This document shows, one piece after another, positions 48,600 to 56,932 of a stretch of DNA of 58,241 bases. The stretch is taken from NCBI RefSeq assembly GCF_000154285.1, contig NZ_DS483463.1:1-58241 (forward strand). Direction: 5' to 3'. Source of the DNA: Amedibacillus dolichus DSM 3991 (GTDB taxonomy: Bacteria; Bacillota_I; Bacilli_A; Erysipelotrichales; Erysipelotrichaceae). The position numbers were made by a program, and so were the translations under genes. Under the pieces are notes generated by a model. The model worked only from the letters and a program-made list of their open reading frames with translations, had not been told where the DNA came from and searched no databases. Position 1 is the first letter of the stretch; each line of letters starts with the position of its first letter.

Positions 48600-50954
48600 A
48601 TGATACTAACTAAAAAACAAATGACCGAAGAAGATGTTAAGCGATTGTATATTACCCCTGTTCTTGAATCAAAATGGGATAAGAACAAAATCACAATGGA
48701 GTATAGAATCACAGATGGTCGAATTAATTTAAAAGGAAATGTAGTACGGCGAATGTCTCCGAAGAAAGCAGATTATGTCTTGTGGTTAAATAAGGGGAAA
48801 CCGATTGCGATTGTAGAAGCAAAAGATAATAATCACAGTATTTCGTATGGTATGCAACAGGCGAAAGAATATGCAAAAATGATGGATGTTCCTTTTGCAT
48901 ATAGTTCAAATGGAGATGGGTTTCAAGAATATGATTTTTTGTCAAACGAAGAAAGAACAATTGCATTAAATGAATTTCCAACTTCCGAAGAATTGCTAAA
49001 GCGATATAAAAGTGAATTAAATAAAGGAGCAGGAATATCGCGTGATGAAGAAACGGTTTTAGAGCAACCTTTCTATTCGAGTCAAAAATCATTTGATCCA
49101 AGATATTATCAGAGAAATGCAATTAATAGGACTTTAGAAGCGATCGCAAAAGGACAAGATCGTGTTTTGCTAGTTATGGCGACTGGTACTGGTAAAACAT
49201 ATACAGCATTTCAAATTGTATATCGCTTATTAAAAAGTGGGTTAAAAAGAAAAATATTATATTTGGCGGATAGAAATATTCTTGTGGATCAATCAATTGA
49301 TCAAGATTTTTCGCCTTTGAAGAGAGTAATTCATAAAATTAATTTCAATGAAGATGATCCAAATACAATAACATCATATCAGGTATATTTTTCACTTTAT
49401 CAACAACTAGCAGGAAATAGTGATGATAGTGATGACGAAGAAGTTACATCTAAACTTGCCAAATTATTTAAGAAGGACTTTTTTGATTTAATCATTGTCG
49501 ATGAATGTCATAGAGGTTCAGCAAAAAAGGAAAGTAACTGGAGAAAAATTTTAGAATATTTTTCGTCTGCAGCTCAAATTGGTATGACTGCTACTCCAAA
49601 AGAAACAAAAGAGATTTCCAATATCGATTACTTTGGTGAGCCAGTGTATACTTATAGTCTAAAAGAAGGTATTGAAGATGGTTTCCTTGCTCCATTTAAA
49701 GTTATTAACATTATGACAGACATTGCTGAAGGATGGAGACCACTCGCAGGTCAAACTGATATTAATGGAAATATCATAGAGGATAGAATTTATACAAACA
49801 GTGACTTTGATTACAATATCGTCATTGAAGATCGCATCAATTCTGTAGCAAGAGAAATAACAAATTATTTGAAAAGTACTGATCGGATGCAAAAGACAAT
49901 TGTATTCTGTGCGAATGAAGCTCATGCAGAACGGATGAGGATTGCACTTCATAATTTAAATAAAGATATGAATCATGATGACTATGTTGTTAGAATAACT
50001 GGCAGTGATGAATATGGAAAAAGTAAATTGAAATATTTTATCTCAACATCTCAAGAGTATCCTGTAATTGCGACAACATCCAAGCTTTTATCAACAGGTG
50101 CAGACTGTAAGATGACAAAACTGATAGTTTTAGATCAAATGATAGGATCTATGACAGAGTTTAAACAGATCATTGGTCGTGGTACGAGAATTAGAGAAAA
50201 AGATGGTAAAACACATTTTGTAGTAATGGACTTTAGAAATGTGACTAGACTATTTAGCGATCCTGAATGGGATGGACCGATTGAAGTAAACGAAGGTTAT
50301 ACAAATGAAGAAAAACCTGGACGACCAATAAAAGAAGTTGATGGAGATAATCCTAATGGTAAAGGTGAAGATATTATAAAAACAAAACCATTTATAGATG
50401 CGAATGGTTGTAAAGTAGAAATTATAAATAAAAAAGTTTCGGTTTATGATGCTGAAGGCAAGTTATTAAGAGTAGAAAATATTATAGATTATACAAAGAC
50501 CAATATCAAAGGGGAATTTGCATCTTTAGACAATTTTATTAACACTTGGACTTGCAATAAGAAAAAAGAAGAAATATCTAATTTATTGTTACAGCAAGGC
50601 ATTGACTTAAATGCATTAAAAGAAGAAAAGAATATGTCAGATGTAGATGATTTTGATTTTATTTGTCATATTGCTTTTGATCAAAAACCATTAACTAGAA
50701 AAGAAAGGGCAAATAGTGTTGAAAAATCAGACTTCTTTGGTAAGTATAGCGGAGTAGCTCGTGAAGTATTAGAAATACTTTTAGAAACATATAAAAATGA
50801 AGGCATTTATGAAATTGAAACTACGGAAGTATTGAAATTAGAACCATTCAAAAAGTATGGTACACCTTCAAAAATTGCGAGTTATTTTGGTGGGAAAACT
50901 GGCTATATAAATGCAGTTCAAAGTTTACAAAATGTTATATATGGAGTGATTTAA
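48600..50954 (+). CDS. hsdR: Type I restriction enzyme endonuclease/translocase subunit HsdR
   Basis: A 784-residue motor and nuclease subunit. The N-terminal PD-(D/E)xK nuclease reads ADYVLWLNKGKPIAIVEAKDNN (about residues 58-80); the helicase domains carry Walker A VMATGTGKTYTAF (about 195), the DEAH-type box IIVDECHRGS, motif III IGMTATP, and motif VI FKQIIGRGTRIRE (about 525). The C-terminal part (about 650-780) should bind HsdM. The size fits the shorter EcoEI/EcoAI-like branch. The ATG at 48600 follows AGAGGTGAT; an in-frame GTG at 48591 lies within that RBS. One base separates it from hsdM. Confidence 0.95.
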   Translation: MILTKKQMTEEDVKRLYITPVLESKWDKNKITMEYRITDGRINLKGNVVRRMSPKKADYVLWLNKGKPIAIVEAKDNNHSISYGMQQAKEYAKMMDVPFAYSSNGDGFQEYDFLSNEERTIALNEFPTSEELLKRYKSELNKGAGISRDEETVLEQPFYSSQKSFDPRYYQRNAINRTLEAIAKGQDRVLLVMATGTGKTYTAFQIVYRLLKSGLKRKILYLADRNILVDQSIDQDFSPLKRVIHKINFNEDDPNTITSYQVYFSLYQQLAGNSDDSDDEEVTSKLAKLFKKDFFDLIIVDECHRGSAKKESNWRKILEYFSSAAQIGMTATPKETKEISNIDYFGEPVYTYSLKEGIEDGFLAPFKVINIMTDIAEGWRPLAGQTDINGNIIEDRIYTNSDFDYNIVIEDRINSVAREITNYLKSTDRMQKTIVFCANEAHAERMRIALHNLNKDMNHDDYVVRITGSDEYGKSKLKYFISTSQEYPVIATTSKLLSTGADCKMTKLIVLDQMIGSMTEFKQIIGRGTRIREKDGKTHFVVMDFRNVTRLFSDPEWDGPIEVNEGYTNEEKPGRPIKEVDGDNPNGKGEDIIKTKPFIDANGCKVEIINKKVSVYDAEGKLLRVENIIDYTKTNIKGEFASLDNFINTWTCNKKKEEISNLLLQQGIDLNALKEEKNMSDVDDFDFICHIAFDQKPLTRKERANSVEKSDFFGKYSGVAREVLEILLETYKNEGIYEIETTEVLKLEPFKKYGTPSKIASYFGGKTGYINAVQSLQNVIYGVI

Positions 50955-50955
50955 T

Positions 50956-52440
50956 ATGAGTAATTTATCAGGATTTGTAAAAAGTATCCGAGATATTATG
51001 CGTAACGATGCAGGTATCAACGGCGATGCTCAAAGAATTGAACAAATTGCATGGATGCTATTTTTAAAGGTATATGATGCAAAAGAACAAGACTGGGAAA
51101 TGGATGAAGATGATTACATTTCTATTATTCCTGATCAATTCAAGTGGTCTAATTGGGCACATGATGATGGTTCAGGTAAGGCGATTACTGGTGATGAATT
51201 ACTAGATTTCGTTAATATTGAATTGTTCCCTGCATTAAAGAATCTTGAGGTTAATAAAGAAACACCAATCAAAAAATCGATTGTTAAAACTACTTTTGAA
51301 GATGCAAATAACTATATGAAAGATGGTGTTTTGCTTCGTCAAGTTATTAATGTAATTGATAAGCTGGATTTAGGAGATTATGAAGAAAGCCATGCATTTG
51401 GAGAAATATATGAATCTATTCTGAAAGAACTTCAAAGTGCAGGTTCTTCAGGTGAGTTTTATACACCTAGAGCAGTTACCGATTTTATGGCTAAAATGAT
51501 TGAACCTAAAATAGGAGAAACCATGGCAGATTTCGCCTGCGGGACAGGGGGATTTTTGACTAGCTGGATTAAAGAGTTAGAGAATAAAATACAAACAAAT
51601 GAAGATAGAAGAAAATTCGATTCTTCAATTTATGGAATTGAAAAAAAGCAATTTCCTTATATGTTATGTATAACAAACATGCTTTTGCATGGTATTGATA
51701 TCCCAAGAATCGAGCATGATAATTCTTTATTATATGATGTTTTAGATTATACAGATGATGACAAATTTGATGTAATTTTAATGAATCCACCCTATGGAGG
51801 AAATGAAAAAAGTGATGTGAAGAATCACTTTCCATCGGATTTAGCTAGCAGTGAAACAGCTGACTTATTTATGTCTGTGATTATGTATCGGTTGAAAGAA
51901 AATGGTAGAGTAGCAGTTATTTTACCTGATGGTTTCTTGTTTGGAACTGATAATGCAAAAGTTTCGATTAAAAAGAAATTATTGAATGAATTTAATTTGC
52001 ATACAATCGTAAGAATGCCACATAGTGTATTTTCACCATATACTTCAATAACAACTAACATTTTATTCTTTGATAAGACAGGAAAAACGAAAGAGACATG
52101 GTTCTATCGTTTGGACATGCCAGAAGGATATAAGAATTTTTCTAAAACAAAACCAATGAAACTTGAACATTTTGATCCTGCGATTAAATGGTGGAATAAT
52201 CGAGAAGAAATTTCAATTGATGGTTTTGACAAAGCAAAAAAATACTCAAAAGCTGAACTAGAAGAGAAAAATTACAATTTAGATTTATGTGGTTATCCTC
52301 ATGAGGAAGAAGAAATATTACCTCCTAAAGATTTGATTAAAGAGTATCAAGAAAAGAGAAAAAGTTTAAACGCTGATATAGATAGAATTTTAGGACAAAT
52401 TTCTGAAATCCTTGGTTTTGATTTTGAGGAGGAAGAGTAA
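50956..52440 (+). CDS. hsdM: Type I restriction-modification DNA methyltransferase HsdM
   Basis: A 494-residue N6-adenine methyltransferase. The N-terminal domain opens with NLSGFVKSIRDIMRNDAGINGDAQRIEQIAWMLFLKVYDAKEQDWE; the SAM-binding motif I is MADFACGTGGFLTSW (about 195) with STGEF-like SSGEFYTPRAV just before; the catalytic motif IV is NPPYGG (about 278). The C-terminal helix runs EYQEKRKSLNADIDRILGQISEILGFDFEEEE. The stop shares its last base with the hsdS ATG. From 51131 to its end the gene is repeated in inverted orientation at 56932-58241. Confidence 0.95.
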   Translation: MSNLSGFVKSIRDIMRNDAGINGDAQRIEQIAWMLFLKVYDAKEQDWEMDEDDYISIIPDQFKWSNWAHDDGSGKAITGDELLDFVNIELFPALKNLEVNKETPIKKSIVKTTFEDANNYMKDGVLLRQVINVIDKLDLGDYEESHAFGEIYESILKELQSAGSSGEFYTPRAVTDFMAKMIEPKIGETMADFACGTGGFLTSWIKELENKIQTNEDRRKFDSSIYGIEKKQFPYMLCITNMLLHGIDIPRIEHDNSLLYDVLDYTDDDKFDVILMNPPYGGNEKSDVKNHFPSDLASSETADLFMSVIMYRLKENGRVAVILPDGFLFGTDNAKVSIKKKLLNEFNLHTIVRMPHSVFSPYTSITTNILFFDKTGKTKETWFYRLDMPEGYKNFSKTKPMKLEHFDPAIKWWNNREEISIDGFDKAKKYSKAELEEKNYNLDLCGYPHEEEEILPPKDLIKEYQEKRKSLNADIDRILGQISEILGFDFEEEE

Positions 52441-52724
52441 TGGAAGATAGAATGACAGCCCAACAATTGAAAAATTCAATTCTTCAAATGGCTGTTCAGG
52501 GAAAACTTGTACCTCAAGATTTAAATGATGAGCCAGCATCAGTTTTACTTAGAAGAATAAAAAAAGAAAAAGAAGAACTAATTAAGGAAGGGAAGATTAA
52601 AAAAAGTAAAACAGAATCTTTCATCTTTCGTGGTGCCGATAATCTTCATTATGAGCAGATAGGTAAAGAGGTACGATGTATTGAGGATGAATTGCCTTTT
52701 GAGATACCTGATAATTGGGAATGG
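51131..52724 (+). repeat. Large inverted repeat, left arm (hsdM plus hsdS 5' end)
   Basis: The 1,594-bp segment is repeated in reverse at 56648-58241 with position relation x + y = 109372. The protein translations are identical over the whole stretch; identity ends exactly where TRD1 begins. The left limit is set by the window end, so the repeat may be longer. Confidence 0.9.
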
Positions 52725-53993
52725 GTACACATTAATGATATTGCAGAATCTTATTTAGGAAAAACACTAAATAAAACAAAAGATATTGGTGAATCTGTTC
52801 CATACTTATGTAGTATTAATATCCAATCAGATTACATTGATATGAATACTATCAAGATTGCAAAATTTAATGAGGCAGAAAAACAAAAATATTTGCTTCA
52901 AGATGGAGATTTATTAATTTGTGAAGGTGGAGATGCAGGAAGGTCAGCAGTGTGGAACAAAAATAAAACAATGTATTATCAAAATGCGTTACATCGTGTT
53001 CGCTTTTATGAAAAACTTAATCCAGTTTTTTATCAAAGAGTTCTATCTTTTTATAAAGTCTCCAAAATATTGGATAATTATTTTAAAGGTGTAACTATTA
53101 AGCATTTTGTACAAAAATCATTATTTTCAATTTATTTTCCTCTACCCCCACTCCAAGAACAACATCGAATAGTTGCAAAACTTCAAGAATTAGAACCGTT
53201 GATTGAAAAATACAGAATTGCTGAAGAACAATTACATGAACTAAATTCAAATATCAAGGATCAATTAAAGAAATCGATTCTTCAATATGCAATCGAAGGT
53301 AAACTAGTACCTCAAGATCCAAATGATGAACCTGCATCTGTATTATTAGAGCGTATTCGAGAAGAAAAACAACAACTTATCAAAGAAGGTAAAATCAAAA
53401 AAGATAAGAATGAATCCATCATTTTTAGAAGGGATAATTCTTATTATGAAAAGATAAACGGAATTGAGTATTGTATAGACAATGAAATCCCGTTTGAGAT
53501 ACCAAATTCATGGCAATGGGCAAGACTTAACAATATTGGGAATTGGGGAGCAGGCGCTACTCCTAGCAAATCAAATAACGAGTATTATTCGAATGGTACA
53601 ATACCTTGGTTATTAACTGGAGATTTGAATGACGGATATATCACAAATATTCCAAATCATATAACAGAATTAGCTTTAGAAAAAACTTCTGTTAAACTTA
53701 ATCCATCTGGTTCTGTTTTAATTGCGATGTATGGAGCAACAATTGGAAAGTTAGGAATACTGACTTTTCCAGCAACTACAAATCAAGCATGTTGCGCATG
53801 CTTAGTATACAAACCATTCTATTCAAAATACTTATTTTTCTATTTACTAGCTAATAAAAGAAACTTTGTCAAAAAAGGTGAAGGAGGGGCTCAACCTAAT
53901 ATTTCAAAAGAAAAAATCATAAAAACACTTATAGCAGTTCCGCCTCTCAAAGAACAAATAAGAATAGTAAATTTGTTAGGAAAAGTTATTTAA
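52440..53993 (+). CDS. hsdS: Type I specificity subunit HsdS (expressed copy)
   Basis: A 517-residue specificity protein with the classic layout: a conserved start (MTAQQLKNSILQMAVQGKLV), TRD1 (about residues 96-235), a central conserved helix region (LPPLQEQHRIVAKLQELEPLIEKYRIAEEQLHELNSNIKDQLKKSILQYAIEGKLVPQDPN), and TRD2 (about 340-510) closing with VPPLKEQIRIVNL. Each TRD reads half of a split DNA target. Its 5' part (to 52724) and central part (53145-53449) are copied in the inverted hsdS at 55418-56932, while the TRDs differ. A TAA at 53991-53993 separates it from more in-frame TRD sequence. Confidence 0.94.
   Translation: MEDRMTAQQLKNSILQMAVQGKLVPQDLNDEPASVLLRRIKKEKEELIKEGKIKKSKTESFIFRGADNLHYEQIGKEVRCIEDELPFEIPDNWEWVHINDIAESYLGKTLNKTKDIGESVPYLCSINIQSDYIDMNTIKIAKFNEAEKQKYLLQDGDLLICEGGDAGRSAVWNKNKTMYYQNALHRVRFYEKLNPVFYQRVLSFYKVSKILDNYFKGVTIKHFVQKSLFSIYFPLPPLQEQHRIVAKLQELEPLIEKYRIAEEQLHELNSNIKDQLKKSILQYAIEGKLVPQDPNDEPASVLLERIREEKQQLIKEGKIKKDKNESIIFRRDNSYYEKINGIEYCIDNEIPFEIPNSWQWARLNNIGNWGAGATPSKSNNEYYSNGTIPWLLTGDLNDGYITNIPNHITELALEKTSVKLNPSGSVLIAMYGATIGKLGILTFPATTNQACCACLVYKPFYSKYLFFYLLANKRNFVKKGEGGAQPNISKEKIIKTLIAVPPLKEQIRIVNLLGKVI
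53145..53449 (+). repeat. Second inverted repeat, left arm (central hsdS region)
   Basis: A 305-bp segment that repeats in reverse at 55917-56221 (x + y = 109366). It spans the conserved region between TRD1 and TRD2, so recombination here swaps only the second TRD. Confidence 0.9.
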
Positions 53994-54563
53994 CATTATT
54001 CTTATTATGAGAAGTTTGCCGAATTTACAAATAAAATTGATGATCTTATACCATTTGAAATTCCAAATACTTGGGAATGGATTAGATTAGGTACTGTAGG
54101 TGAATCAAATATTGGTTTAACATATAAATCGTCAGATATAACTAATTCAAAAGGAATTTTAGTTTTAAGATCAGGAAATATTCAAAATGGAAAAATGTCA
54201 TATTGCGATAACTTATATGTTTCATGTGAAGTGCCACAAAAAGCAATGATATATAAAAATGATCTACTTATTTGTGCTAGAAACGGAAGTCGTTCTTTAG
54301 TTGGAAAGTGTGCGATTGTAGATATTGAAAAAGCATCATTTGGGGCTTTTATGACTAAATTTAGTAGTAAATTTAATCCTTATATAAAAATATTTTTAGA
54401 TTCACCTACTTTTAGAAATCAATTAGATAATGTCAAAACAGAAACAATAAATCAAATCACGCAAAAAAATCTACAAAATCAATTACTTCCTTTACCTCCT
54501 TTTGAAGAACAAATTAAAATTGTTAATACGATCAACAAAATATACTCCATTCTAGATTGTTAG
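53994..54563 (+). pseudogene. Silent third TRD2 cassette (partial hsdS)
   Basis: A 570-bp stretch continuing in the same frame as hsdS directly after its TAA. It starts YSYYEKFAEFTNKIDDLIPFEIPNTWEWIRLG, the usual entry into a TRD, and ends LPLPPFEEQIKIVNTINKIYSILDC, the usual HsdS C-terminal close. The 21 bases at 53998-54018 are repeated in reverse at 55909-55929 in the other hsdS, right at the border of the central repeat. It has no start of its own, so it looks like a spare TRD2 that could be brought into use by recombination. Confidence 0.85.
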
Positions 54564-54579
54564 AATGGAGTATTGTTTT
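54542..54579. terminator. Terminator between the silent TRD and the recombinase
   Basis: A perfect 13-bp stem, 54542-54554 with 54561-54573, loop GATTGT, with TTTTT at 54576-54580 on the plus strand; likely bidirectional for the converging genes. Confidence 0.8.
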
Positions 54580-55379
54580 TACCAATCAATTAAATTATCA
54601 ACAAGTTCTTGTTGTTCTGTGGAAGTTTTTCTTAAATATATTCTTGTGGTTTCTATACTTTCATGTCCCATTAAATCTGCTAAAAAAGCAATATCATTGC
54701 ACTTTGCTAAAAAATTTTTTGCAAATCTATGGCGGAACGAATGCGGATATACCACATTAGGATTAATATCATATTTCAAAGCAAATTTTTTTAATTGCCC
54801 CGAAATTCCTCTGGTAGTAATTCTGTTCCCATATTTGTTTAAGAATATAAATCCTGTTTCCTGATTCCTAGATTTTAACCAAATCAATGCCTCTTTCTTT
54901 AATTTAACAGGAATATATATTCGTCTTAATTTACCACCTTTTGAATAAATATCGATATAGCCTAATTGCACATGTTCTACTTTTATTTGAATCAATTCAC
55001 TCACTCGAGCGCCTGTAGCAGCTAGAAATCTAACTACCATATACCAATCCAAATCATCTTTTTTCAAACAATTCTTTAAATAGTTATAGTCTGCTTCGCT
55101 AATAACATTTTCAAGATAAGTTTTTTGTTGAATTTTGATAAATGGTAATTTCAAACTTCCTTTACTTAAAAATTCTAGGTAACAATTAATAGCTCTTAAA
55201 CGAAGATTCACTGTTTTAGGCTTATAGTTTTCTATTAACCAAGTTTTATACTGTTTTAAATTTTTTTTATTTATATCCTCATACTGTATAAAATACTGAT
55301 CAACAGCAAATACATACGAATCAATCGTATTTTTTGAAAAATTTGTTTTTTCTAAATATTCTTTAAATTGTTTACTCAT
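54579..55379 (-). CDS. Tyrosine recombinase of the hsdS locus (specificity shuffler)
   Basis: A 266-residue Xer-like tyrosine recombinase. The N-terminal SAM-like domain spans about 1-85 (FKEYLEKTNFSKNTIDSYVFAVDQYF), and the catalytic residues are visible: Arg in AATGARVSELIQI, Lys in YSKGGKLRRIYIP, His-x-x-Arg in YPHSFRHRFAKNF, His in LMGHESIETTRIYLRKTS with the Tyr. Enzymes of this type sit between opposed hsdS genes and invert them through the inverted repeats, as in several Firmicutes and streptococcal loci. GGAGGATTGTT precedes the ATG. It is placed between the silent TRD2 and the inverted hsdS. Confidence 0.9.
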   Translation of the reverse strand: MSKQFKEYLEKTNFSKNTIDSYVFAVDQYFIQYEDINKKNLKQYKTWLIENYKPKTVNLRLRAINCYLEFLSKGSLKLPFIKIQQKTYLENVISEADYNYLKNCLKKDDLDWYMVVRFLAATGARVSELIQIKVEHVQLGYIDIYSKGGKLRRIYIPVKLKKEALIWLKSRNQETGFIFLNKYGNRITTRGISGQLKKFALKYDINPNVVYPHSFRHRFAKNFLAKCNDIAFLADLMGHESIETTRIYLRKTSTEQQELVDNLIDW

Positions 55380-55417
55380 AACAATCCTCCTTCGGAAGAA
55401 AATTATAAGTACAAATA

Positions 55418-56932
55418 TTAAAGTAAGTGTGTTATGAGATTAATTTTTTCTAAAATTCGTTGTTGTTCGGTTATTGGTGGCAAAAAGATAAGCGTATTAT
55501 TAAATAGTTCTTTATCTAAATGAGGTATTGCAGCGCCTTTTTTGTTATGTTTGTATTTAATTCTGTTGCATTGAAATATGATGTCTACATATTTTTCGTT
55601 AACAAAATTAGAAGTTTGTAATATTTTAAAAGTGCTTCCCATATACCCTCGGTATTTTATTTTCATTACTTCTCCCGAATTTTCACCATCAACTAAAATA
55701 ACATTAGTGCCACGGGTCACTATCACTCCACTATCTTTTGTTTCTGCTTCCTTATTTCCACGTAAAACTTTTACTTCTAAATAAGGAAGTATCTCACCTT
55801 TTGATAAATTCCCGTTATTAAGCCAACAAAGATTCTTTTGTCTTGTTAAAATCCAATTAATTGGAACGCTACATTTTATTTCATCATCAATACAGAACTC
55901 TGTATTTCCAAACTTCTCATAATAAGAATTATCCCTTCTAAAAATGATGGATTCATTCTTATCTTTTTTGATTTTACCTTCTTTGATAAGTTGTTGTTTT
56001 TCTTCTCGAATACGCTCTAATAATACAGATGCAGGTTCATCATTTGGATCTTGAGGTACTAGTTTACCTTCGATTGCATATTGAAGAATCGATTTCTTTA
56101 ATTGATCCTTGATATTTGAATTTAGTTCATGTAATTGTTCTTCAGCAATTCTGTATTTTTCAATCAACGGTTCTAATTCTTGAAGTTTTGCAACTATTCG
56201 ATGTTGTTCTTGGAGTGGGGGAATAGGCAGTATCATTTTTGAGAGTGTTTGTCCATTACAGTTAGGTTGGGCAGTTGCAATTGTTCCTTTTTTTAGTTGA
56301 CTCCAGTATAAAGAAGTTTCCATAAAATACTTAAGATATTTGGGATTAATTTCGTTATAGTTATAAACAGTTCTAATTAGATATCCTGCAAATACAGAGT
56401 CCTCGTTGATATTTTCTACCAGAAACGACTTACCAACTGTACCTCCCGTTCGAGCAAACAATATATCAAAATTATGTAGTAAATAATCAGGTATTTCATT
56501 TTCTTTAATATTACAAAAAGGAACACTATCCCATAAAACTTGATTATCCTGTATATCCGTAATTCTAACCATTTTGATTACTCCTGTATCTTTTGCAGGT
56601 GCATTATATCCATATTGGATTTTATACGAAACTTCTCCCCACGACTTCCATTCCCAATTATCAGGTATCTCAAATGGCAATTCATCTTCAATACATCGTA
56701 CTTCTTTACCTATCTGCTCATAATGAAGATTATCGGCACCACGAAAGATGAAAGATTCTGTTTTACTTTTTTTAATCTTCCCTTCCTTAATTAGTTCTTC
56801 TTTTTCTTTTTTTATTCTTCTAAGTAAAACTGATGCTGGCTCATCATTTAAATCTTGAGGTACAAGTTTTCCCTGAACAGCCATTTGAAGAATTGAATTT
56901 TTCAATTGTTGGGCTGTCATTCTATCTTCCAT
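55418..56932 (-). CDS. hsdS: Type I specificity subunit HsdS (second, inverted copy)
   Basis: A 504-residue second HsdS on the minus strand. Its first 95 residues and the central conserved region equal those of the other hsdS, while TRD1 (SWGEVSYKIQYGYNAPAKDT onward) and TRD2 (from FGNTEFCIDDEIKCSVPINW) are different. It closes with FLPPITEQQRILEKINLITHLL. It has its own ATG overlapping an hsdM stop, so as drawn it could be expressed; in normal inverting loci the second copy is silent. Together with the first copy and the spare TRD2 it gives two TRD1 and three TRD2 choices. Confidence 0.92.
   Translation of the reverse strand: MEDRMTAQQLKNSILQMAVQGKLVPQDLNDEPASVLLRRIKKEKEELIKEGKIKKSKTESFIFRGADNLHYEQIGKEVRCIEDELPFEIPDNWEWKSWGEVSYKIQYGYNAPAKDTGVIKMVRITDIQDNQVLWDSVPFCNIKENEIPDYLLHNFDILFARTGGTVGKSFLVENINEDSVFAGYLIRTVYNYNEINPKYLKYFMETSLYWSQLKKGTIATAQPNCNGQTLSKMILPIPPLQEQHRIVAKLQELEPLIEKYRIAEEQLHELNSNIKDQLKKSILQYAIEGKLVPQDPNDEPASVLLERIREEKQQLIKEGKIKKDKNESIIFRRDNSYYEKFGNTEFCIDDEIKCSVPINWILTRQKNLCWLNNGNLSKGEILPYLEVKVLRGNKEAETKDSGVIVTRGTNVILVDGENSGEVMKIKYRGYMGSTFKILQTSNFVNEKYVDIIFQCNRIKYKHNKKGAAIPHLDKELFNNTLIFLPPITEQQRILEKINLITHLL
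55917..56221 (-). repeat. Second inverted repeat, right arm
   Basis: Reverse complement of 53145-53449 (305 bp). Adjacent to it, 21 bases at 55909-55929 also match 53998-54018 at the start of the spare TRD2. Confidence 0.9.

Noticed and set aside
49659-49952. Antisense frames inside hsdR and other large genes
   Set aside because: They mirror real genes in other frames, have no RBS and no protein-like composition.
54195-54563. Stand-alone gene starting with ATG at 54195
   Set aside because: The coding similarity to HsdS TRDs starts upstream at 53998 in the same frame; the ATG is internal and has no RBS. Treated as a silent cassette.
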